From an uncultured Cryptobacterium sp. (lineage in GTDB: Bacteria > Actinomycetota > Coriobacteriia > Coriobacteriales > Eggerthellaceae): DNA of 28,229 nucleotides. Both the position numbers and the translations under genes were made by a program. Location of the stretch: NCBI GenBank assembly GCA_900554685.1, contig USIG01000008.1, forward strand, positions 1 through 28,229, in the 5' to 3' direction. A model generated the notes under the pieces. It ran no database searches. It was not told the origin of the DNA and was given only the letters and a program-made list of their open reading frames with translations. Below are positions 23,039 to 28,229 of this stretch, piece after piece. How positions within the stretch are numbered: position 1 is the first letter of the stretch; each line of letters starts with the position of its first letter.

Positions 23039-23854
23039 TTAGTGGTAAGTTTTTTTAGGATAGTCATCCCAACGACACTTCTCTTCACAAGAGGAGAAGA
23101 TAAAATCATCGGACTCTAGCATAATGACAGGAGGATTTGATTTCCAGGTTAATCTATATCTTTGATCTTTCGGCACATCTTTTAACGCAACTATTGAGAT
23201 GGGATTATCTAATGGAACCTCTAGGTGCTTTCTGCTGTTTGTTGCCTTGCTACCCCTAAGACGGTAAACAACACTAATCTGATTTATTGTGATTGATTGC
23301 TGATTCGATATTAATGAAAGGTTCAAGTTACAACTTCTAGAAGAAGAAATATCTATGGTAGAAGTTTCGAAATAGTTCGCGTCTCCTCGCAACACAATAT
23401 CATGATTCAAAATCTCATAACGTTGACAGGTAAACCTATCATCCGCAAAACAACAAGCAAAACAAACAGCTTCACCAGACTCATAGTCGCCTTGAGGTAC
23501 CTCTAAAAACGAAGAAATTTTCTCAGGCTTTATTACGCTGTAATCAAAATAAATACCTAATATTGATAAAGATTTAGTAGAATGAATATTATTTATTCTA
23601 AGATTGAGCTCGCAACTATTCACCCAACTTTTCTTGAAATCGCATATTGCTTTATATTCATTGTGAAATACTTCAAGATCAAGTGAGTCAATATCAACAT
23701 TATCCAATGATTTTTTAAGTAGAAATCTTCGGGGAAGAAGATTTCTGAATCTTATATCGGTAATTGAAATTGGATTTGAATTTGCAATCAGATTTTTTAT
23801 TTGATTGCAAAACGCGAAAAGACATTTATCGAACATAGTTTCAACAATAGACAT
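23039..23854 (-). CDS. orphan protein of unknown function
   Basis: I do not recognise this 271-residue protein. It has no membrane segment and no signal peptide. It is rich in Ser, Asn, Ile and Asp and reads like a mostly beta protein (many alternating polar and hydrophobic strands, for example CNLNLSLISNQQSITINQISVVYRL). Cysteines are scattered, including CFACCF near residue 130 and CEEKC near the end. Codon use is AT-rich compared with the housekeeping genes to the left, and about 300 bp of very AT-rich DNA lie upstream, so recent acquisition is likely. GAAAGG is 12 nt before the ATG. It precedes the hairpin array and the nucleotidyltransferase on the same strand, but no joint function can be claimed. 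Confidence 0.65.
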   Translation of the reverse strand: MSIVETMFDKCLFAFCNQIKNLIANSNPISITDIRFRNLLPRRFLLKKSLDNVDIDSLDLEVFHNEYKAICDFKKSWVNSCELNLRINNIHSTKSLSILGIYFDYSVIKPEKISSFLEVPQGDYESGEAVCFACCFADDRFTCQRYEILNHDIVLRGDANYFETSTIDISSSRSCNLNLSLISNQQSITINQISVVYRLRGSKATNSRKHLEVPLDNPISIVALKDVPKDQRYRLTWKSNPPVIMLESDDFIFSSCEEKCRWDDYPKKTYH

Positions 23855-24150
23855 TGTTTTCTTAAACCTTTCAATAAAACAATCTTTACGCTAGCGATAC
23901 AGATAGCAATCAGTCTTACTTTCAATATCGAGCCAAAAACAGCAACTTCCTCCGACTCAAATATTTTAATTTCCCCTTAATGCCATTCTAATTATATAAA
24001 ATCTTTCAGAAGCTTATAAATAGGAAGCAGTAGTACTTACTTTTTAAATAAACAATTTTAAATCTAAAAAAATCACTTCTTTATCTTCTAGATATCCAAT
24101 AACTAAAATACTTACAGAAATACTAAATTTCCTTAAACCAAAAATCGCTC
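23855..24150. other. AT-rich non-coding gap of 296 bp
   Basis: Very AT-rich with runs of A and T, particularly 23990-24125, and no gene-like frame. It separates the orphan gene from the end of the UDP-glucose dehydrogenase gene and probably marks a junction of the accessory island. Confidence 0.5.
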
Positions 24151-25386
24151 TTAATCCCTCTTAAATAAATCCCTGGTGAAGACTTTGTCTTCCACGTCAT
24201 AGAGTTCCTCACTCCAGCGATTAGCAATGATTACATCGCAGGATTCTTTAAAGGATTTAAGATTATGAGTTACTTTGCTACCGAAGAAGGCAGGATCATC
24301 TAAGGTTGGCTCATAAACAACGACAGACACTCCCTTAGCCTTAATGCGCTTCATGATGCCTTGAATAGATGATGCACGGAAATTGTCGGATCCTGTTTTC
24401 ATGGTTAAGCGATATACCCCTACCACTGGATTAGAAACACCCTTGTATACCAAATCCATTACCCGTTGGATAATCTCATCAGCAATGAAGTCTTTTCGTG
24501 TTCGGTTAGACTCAACAATCGCTTCGATTAAGTTTTGGGGGACATCTTTGTAGTTAGCAAGAAGCTGCTTGGTATCTTTAGGCAGACAGTAGCCGCCATA
24601 TCCAAAGCTTGGATTGTTGTAGTGAGAGCCAATACGAGGATCATAGCCAACACCAGAAATGATTTGAGAAGTGTCAAGTCCACGAGCCTCTGCATAAGTG
24701 TCAAGCTCGTTGAAGTAAGCAACACGTAGGGCAAGATAGGTATTAGCAAAAAGCTTTACCGCTTCCGCCTCCGTTGCTCGCATGATAAGCACAGGGGGAT
24801 TGTTATCCTCTGCCGCCTCTGCGAGAAGATTTGCAAATATGTGTGCTACTTCCTCTAGCTCTTCTGCGAACTTCGATTCACTAGGAACTCCTACGATAAT
24901 ACGAGAAGGATGAAGATTGTCATATAAGGCATGGCCCTCTCGTAAGAACTCCGGACTAAAGAGAAACTTACCTTCAGGATACTTATCTAATAAAGACCTG
25001 GTATACCCAACAGGAACGGTAGACTTGATGACCATAGCTGCTTTAGGGTTAACCTCTAGTACTAGATCTATTACTTGTTCTACATAAGAGGTATCGAAGA
25101 AGTTCTTGTCGGGATCATAGTTAGTAGGAGTAGAGATAACCACTAAATCAGCCTGTTTGTAAGCAGTTGCTCCATCAAGGGTTGCAGTGAAGTTAAGTTC
25201 TCTTTTTTCTGACTTAGCATCGTTTAAGAACTCTTCTATCTTTTCATCCTTAATAGGGCTTACCCACTGGTTTAGCTTCTCTATCTTTTCAGGTACAACA
25301 TCTACTGCAACAACCTCGTTGCGCTGGGACAACAACACCGCTAAAGACAAACCGACATAGCCGGTTCCTGCAACCGCAATCTTCAT
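24151..25386 (-). CDS. ugd: UDP-glucose 6-dehydrogenase
   Basis: Ugd oxidises UDP-glucose to UDP-glucuronate in two NAD-dependent steps. The 411-residue protein has the GTGYVGLS nucleotide loop at 7-14, STPT at 85-88, KSTVPVG at 121-127, the FSPEFLREG segment and the catalytic Cys267 in GYGGYCLPKDTKQL. Length is typical. ATG 25386 has AGAGGA upstream; the TTG before it is an unlikely start. The product is the substrate of the epimerase encoded about 0.7 kb away on the same strand, and the two probably supply uronic acids for a capsule or wall polysaccharide. The nuclease-like plus-strand gene now sits between them. Confidence 0.96.
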   Translation of the reverse strand: MKIAVAGTGYVGLSLAVLLSQRNEVVAVDVVPEKIEKLNQWVSPIKDEKIEEFLNDAKSEKRELNFTATLDGATAYKQADLVVISTPTNYDPDKNFFDTSYVEQVIDLVLEVNPKAAMVIKSTVPVGYTRSLLDKYPEGKFLFSPEFLREGHALYDNLHPSRIIVGVPSESKFAEELEEVAHIFANLLAEAAEDNNPPVLIMRATEAEAVKLFANTYLALRVAYFNELDTYAEARGLDTSQIISGVGYDPRIGSHYNNPSFGYGGYCLPKDTKQLLANYKDVPQNLIEAIVESNRTRKDFIADEIIQRVMDLVYKGVSNPVVGVYRLTMKTGSDNFRASSIQGIMKRIKAKGVSVVVYEPTLDDPAFFGSKVTHNLKSFKESCDVIIANRWSEELYDVEDKVFTRDLFKRD

Positions 25387-25421
25387 CAATATCCTCTTTT
25401 CAAAGTGCTAACTATCTACGA

Positions 25422-25440
25422 GCAACCTTTTGGGTTGCTA
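25422..25440. promoter_or_regulatory. hairpin in the divergent gap between ugd and the nuclease-like gene
   Basis: AGCAACC and GGTTGCT pair around TTTTG, followed on the plus strand by the near-palindrome ATAAACTTGTTTAT. No T-run adjoins the GC stem, so it is more likely a leader structure or binding site for ugd than a terminator. Confidence 0.45.
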
Positions 25441-25531
25441 TGTATAAACTTGTTTATGTGTATTAGTGGAGGTTTCTACCTCTTACTGAAATCTCTATAC
25501 CCACCCTAATAAGGCATGACATAATCAGTTC

Positions 25532-25921
25532 ATGTCAAAGCAACAGGGAAAAATAATCATTGCGCCAGACCTTAACGTTTGGCCACACGAGCTGAAAACA
25601 GCCGAAGCCCTAGCTTGTGCTGGATATACTGTTGAGTTCATTCGACGAAGCGAAGAGCAGCGTGCTAAATCTGCAGATGTTCTAATAAATGGCATCATTT
25701 GGGAAATGAAGGCGCCTAGAGCTGACAACCTAAAGGCCATTGAACGTAATCTGAAGCGAGCGCGATGGCAATCCGAAAACATAATCTTTGACTGTAGGAG
25801 AATGAAAAAACTTCCCGAAAAAGCAATTGAACGAGAAGTAGAAAAACAGGCTTTTACTATTGCTCGGATCAATAGACTAATACTGATTACTAAACGTGGA
25901 ATCATTATTGACATCAAGTAA
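25532..25921 (+). CDS. CdiA-C-like PD-(D/E)xK nuclease domain protein, stand-alone
   Basis: The 129-residue product looks like the stand-alone form of the CdiA C-terminal tRNase-type domain, with a restriction-endonuclease-like core: a helix with Glu (HELKTAEALACAGYTVEF), then Asp49 and Glu58-x-Lys60 in ADVLINGIIWEMKAP, and the strand ENIIFDCRR. The D-x8-E-x-K spacing is what such nucleases use to hold metal. Homologues occur at the ends of contact-dependent and phage-borne toxins, and also alone in Gram-positives. No immunity gene is apparent next to it. No Shine-Dalgarno precedes the ATG; CATAAT at 25520-25525 would start transcription almost at the ATG, suggesting a leaderless message. It is the only sizeable plus-strand gene and ends at a strong hairpin. 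Confidence 0.75.
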   Translation: MSKQQGKIIIAPDLNVWPHELKTAEALACAGYTVEFIRRSEEQRAKSADVLINGIIWEMKAPRADNLKAIERNLKRARWQSENIIFDCRRMKKLPEKAIEREVEKQAFTIARINRLILITKRGIIIDIK

Positions 25922-25945
25922 AATTTCTTTATTATTTGAACTAAT

Positions 25946-25987
25946 AAAGCGCCCGAAAGGTACGTTAGTTACCTCCTCCGGCGCTTT
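25946..25987. terminator. bidirectional terminator-like hairpin identical to unit 4 of the array
   Basis: AAAGCGCC (25946-25953) and GGCGCTTT (25980-25987) bracket the hairpin, which is followed on the plus strand by CTTT and on the minus strand by TTTATTA. It sits 24 bp after the nuclease-like gene and about 80 bp after the end of the epimerase gene on the other strand, so it can end both convergent transcripts. Thirty-nine bases (25948-25986) are identical to 22894-22932. Confidence 0.75.
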
Positions 25988-26069
25988 CTTTATGTCTGGA
26001 GGCACTTCATCTAAAGACGAACATAAATGGGCCATAAGAAACTTCGAGGCATGAATAAACTCTGAGACC

Positions 26070-27083
26070 CTACATACCCACCCTGTAATAGCGCTTATAC
26101 CAACAAGCGAATTCTCGAAGGCCATCTTCTAATGGTGTTGTTGGCTTGAAGCCAAAATCACGTTCTAGATCAGATACATCGGCATAGGTTTGGTAGACAT
26201 CTCCTGGTTGCATTGGCAAAAGCTCATGTTCAGTAGGAGCATCCACTACCCCTTCTTCTATGAGCACTCGCTCTAGGGTTTCTACAAAATACATCAGAGA
26301 TTCTGGTTTGTTGTTGCCAATGTTGTAGACCTTATAGCGAACACCGTTTTCGTTAGGAACAGGCGGTTTATTCATGACATTTACTACACCTGTTACGATG
26401 TCATTAATATAGGTAAAGTCCCTATACATATCCCCCATGTTATAGATCTGGATAGGCTCACCTTTTACGATCTTATTGGTGAATTTGAAGTAAGCCATGT
26501 CAGGACGCCCCATAGGACCATAGACGGTAAAGAAGCGAAGCCCTGTTGAAGGGATACCGTAGAGCTTCGAATAGGCATGAGCCATAAGCTCATTGCTTTT
26601 CTTGGTAGCAGCATAGAGCGATACTGGATTGTCTACCCTATCCTCTACTGAATAAGGAACCTTCTTATTAGAGCCATAAACACTAGAGCTTGATGCATAA
26701 ACTAAGTGCTTTACTGGGTGATGCCTGCATATTTCCAAGACATTAAAAAAGCCTATGAGGTTTGAATCCACATAGGCTCTAGGGTTATCTATGGAGTAGC
26801 GAACTCCTGCTTGCGCAGCAAGGTTTACTACACAATCAAATGAGTACTTACTGAATATACTCTCTAACTGATCAGCATCTGCAATATCACCTTCTATAAA
26901 AGTAAAGCGATCATGCTCATCAGCATCTTTAAGCATAGAGAGCCTGTCTTTTTTGATGCCAACATCGTAGTAGGAATTCATATTGTCCAAACCTACGATA
27001 GTTGCATCACTTTCAGTAAGCAGACGTTTACATAGGTACGAACCGATAAAACCTGCCGCACCGGTTACAAGAATAGTATTCAT
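26070..27083 (-). CDS. NAD-dependent sugar-nucleotide epimerase, probably UDP-glucuronate 4-epimerase
   Basis: This extended short-chain dehydrogenase (337 residues) has the GAAGFIG NAD loop at 8-14, NLAAQAGVRYSIDNPRAYVDSN typical of UDP-glucuronate 4-epimerases, the catalytic Ser in ASSSSVYG, and Tyr157 and Lys161 of the YxxxK pair. The TVYGPMGRPDMAYFKFTNKI segment is characteristic of the GlcA 4-epimerase group. It would turn UDP-glucuronate, the Ugd product, into UDP-galacturonate. ATG 27083 has AAGGA about 8 nt upstream; seven more codons are open before it. With ugd it forms a uronic-acid supply pair for surface polysaccharide. Other epimerase specificities remain possible. Confidence 0.93.
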   Translation of the reverse strand: MNTILVTGAAGFIGSYLCKRLLTESDATIVGLDNMNSYYDVGIKKDRLSMLKDADEHDRFTFIEGDIADADQLESIFSKYSFDCVVNLAAQAGVRYSIDNPRAYVDSNLIGFFNVLEICRHHPVKHLVYASSSSVYGSNKKVPYSVEDRVDNPVSLYAATKKSNELMAHAYSKLYGIPSTGLRFFTVYGPMGRPDMAYFKFTNKIVKGEPIQIYNMGDMYRDFTYINDIVTGVVNVMNKPPVPNENGVRYKVYNIGNNKPESLMYFVETLERVLIEEGVVDAPTEHELLPMQPGDVYQTYADVSDLERDFGFKPTTPLEDGLREFACWYKRYYRVGM

Positions 27084-27234
27084 TTGTGTGTCCTTGTTAT
27101 TCAAATAAAAAGTATTTATTAGAAAATCGATTTACTAATTCACGCGTTAATTTCGTTAATCCAAACTTATTCCTGAACGAAACTACTGAGTTTTCGATAT
27201 AGAATCCCAGAACGAAAGTCCTTATCGCGAAGCT

Positions 27235-27945
27235 TCATTTTTCATTTGCCGTTACAATCGGATCGGTAAAAATACCATTGGAAAGCGCGCCATAAGCATA
27301 ACTTCCACCGCCAATTACGCCACTTGAAGTTCCTTCAATGAGGTAGCACACTATTTCAATGGTAGTAACATTTGAAATGTCAATATTAAACGTTCGTGCA
27401 TCTTGATTTATACTTACTTCATAAATCTCTTCATAAGGTATTCCGTCTAGAATAATCTTAAAATTAACGGTATTTTCTACTAAAGTTCTATGAACTTTTG
27501 GAACGAAAAATGTTCCAGTAAATTTTGAATAGTTTTCAGTATTAGCAAATGTAATACTCTGTACTGCTAAAGAATTATCCACGTCATCTAGCGTAGAAAC
27601 TCTGAATATTAAAGCATCATAATATGTATTGCCCAAATTATCGGAAGCAGTCGGTTTAACGGAGTCTATGGTGCCCGCTATCTGGCTCTCCTCATACAAT
27701 GAATAACTATTTTGAACCGACTTTTGAACTATCGTTTGCGAATCACCACCTGAAGAGCTTTGCGTTTCTTCAGTCTCGTCTCTTTGATTATTTTCAATTT
27801 GACTATTTGAAGTGGAGCAAGAAATGACACCAGCAATTAACAAGATAAGCACGAGAACTATCCCTGCAACCACAATCAAAGTTGCAGGCGCATTTTTAAA
27901 TGCTTCTTTTTCAAAAGAGAAATTAAATAGATTAAACGAGATCAA
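27235..27945 (-). CDS. membrane-anchored protein with an NPCBM-like domain
   Basis: The 236-residue product has a single hydrophobic span (about residues 20-42: ATLIVVAGIVLVLILLIAG), then VISC, which could be a lipoprotein cleavage site at Cys43, then a Ser/Gln/Glu-rich linker, then an outside domain from about residue 95. NLGNTYYDALIF, NYSKFTGTFFVP, FKIILDGIPYEE and FNIDISNVTTIEIVCYL match the pattern of NPCBM (galactose-binding-like) modules, which bind carbohydrate in cell-wall or glycoside hydrolase proteins. The start is TTG 27945 with AAGG 7 nt upstream. It probably recognises a surface polysaccharide, consistent with the uronic-acid genes nearby, though no enzyme domain is present. Confidence 0.7.
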   Translation of the reverse strand: MISFNLFNFSFEKEAFKNAPATLIVVAGIVLVLILLIAGVISCSTSNSQIENNQRDETEETQSSSGGDSQTIVQKSVQNSYSLYEESQIAGTIDSVKPTASDNLGNTYYDALIFRVSTLDDVDNSLAVQSITFANTENYSKFTGTFFVPKVHRTLVENTVNFKIILDGIPYEEIYEVSINQDARTFNIDISNVTTIEIVCYLIEGTSSGVIGGGSYAYGALSNGIFTDPIVTANEK

Positions 27946-28053
27946 TTTAAAACCTTATAGACTGAGAGTTCCGGGTGTTCGTTTATTTATGTGGATGAAT
28001 TGCTTGTTTTCTAACTTCTTCATGACCTTTTCCCATGGCACAGTGTGTCATCC

Positions 28054-28229
28054 CTAACAAGACCCTGCATGCATCAGATAGTCATATGTAAAAGCAATAC
28101 TCCTTCCATAAGGTAGAATCAGCAAAAAAGTATCACTTGCATATGACATGATTGAATCATCTGAAAGCTTAATATGCTCACCACTCCTCATGTTGCATAA
28201 GGTCGTATAATCTTCATCGCCGACCGTAA
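28054..28229 (-). CDS. C-terminal end of an unidentified gene (partial)
   Basis: A minus-strand frame is open from the window edge to TAG at 28054, giving the last 57 residues of a protein that ends FLLILPYGRSIAFTYDYLMHAGSC. The composition is protein-like but I recognise no family, and the start lies outside the window. It is 108 bp upstream of the NPCBM-like gene and on the same strand. A shorter frame from an internal ATG is possible but less likely. Confidence 0.45.
   Translation of the reverse strand, partial: TVGDEDYTTLCNMRSGEHIKLSDDSIMSYASDTFLLILPYGRSIAFTYDYLMHAGSC

Noticed and set aside
25992..26054. Plus-strand 20-residue frame after the terminator
   Set aside because: Too short, no ribosome binding site; it could be a gene remnant but nothing supports it.
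25877..26125. Minus-strand 82-residue frame
   Set aside because: Overlaps the end of the epimerase gene and runs through the terminator hairpin into the opposite nuclease gene.

Overview
This window looks like chromosomal DNA from an anaerobic, Gram-positive actinobacterium of the class Coriobacteriia (Eggerthellales or a relative). The inference rests on an archaeal-type DNA topoisomerase I, a zinc-type ribosomal protein L31 with a long Ala/Glu/Lys tail, a RicT/PSP1 protein with a long basic tail next to holB and tmk, a two-subunit class I fumarase next to malate dehydrogenase, ThyX instead of ThyA, and a flavoprotein-rubredoxin fusion. The moderate base composition would suit a lower-GC member of the group, but the species cannot be fixed from the sequence alone.

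Layout. At 1-51 lies the 5' part of tRNA-Thr(UGU). From about 0.3 to 20.3 kb every convincing gene is on the minus strand. Reading in the direction of transcription (right to left): an MFS transporter; rpmE with a strong terminator; a flavin reductase-rubredoxin; thyX with a DUF1385 membrane protein; topA; then a tightly packed block mdh - fumarase alpha - fumarase beta - tmk - holB - ricT - pncB - two degV paralogues; then an odd dehydrogenase-like protein with a metal-binding tail and a PflX-type radical SAM protein. The long block couples the malate-fumarate branch of anaerobic metabolism to dTTP synthesis, the replication clamp loader and NAD salvage.

From 20.3 to 24.1 kb the character changes to an accessory island: long non-coding stretches, lower GC, inverted repeats and short genes. 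It contains a 28-residue hydrophobic peptide of holin-like type I toxin style whose mRNA ends can pair with each other, a fold-back element with ~52-bp arms, a 15-bp-arm palindrome with a third half-site, an AbiEii/DUF6036-like nucleotidyltransferase overlapping a helix-turn-helix partner gene with an 11-bp inverted repeat directly before its ribosome binding site, a tandem array of four covarying stem-loops, and an orphan gene of unknown function. From 24.1 kb on are surface-polysaccharide genes (UDP-glucose dehydrogenase and a UDP-glucuronate 4-epimerase-like enzyme). Between them is a plus-strand PD-(D/E)xK nuclease-like gene that ends at a fifth, identical copy of one array hairpin. A membrane-anchored NPCBM-like protein and the end of an unidentified gene close the window.

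Two themes recur. First, short tandem repeats (periods of about 12, 16, 18, 24, 32 and 44 bp) occur both between genes and inside coding tails (topA, DUF1385), suggesting slippage-prone DNA. Second, the 20.3-26 kb region is dense in structured, possibly RNA-based, elements. The hairpin family (22757-22931 and 25946-25987) is the best candidate for something undescribed.
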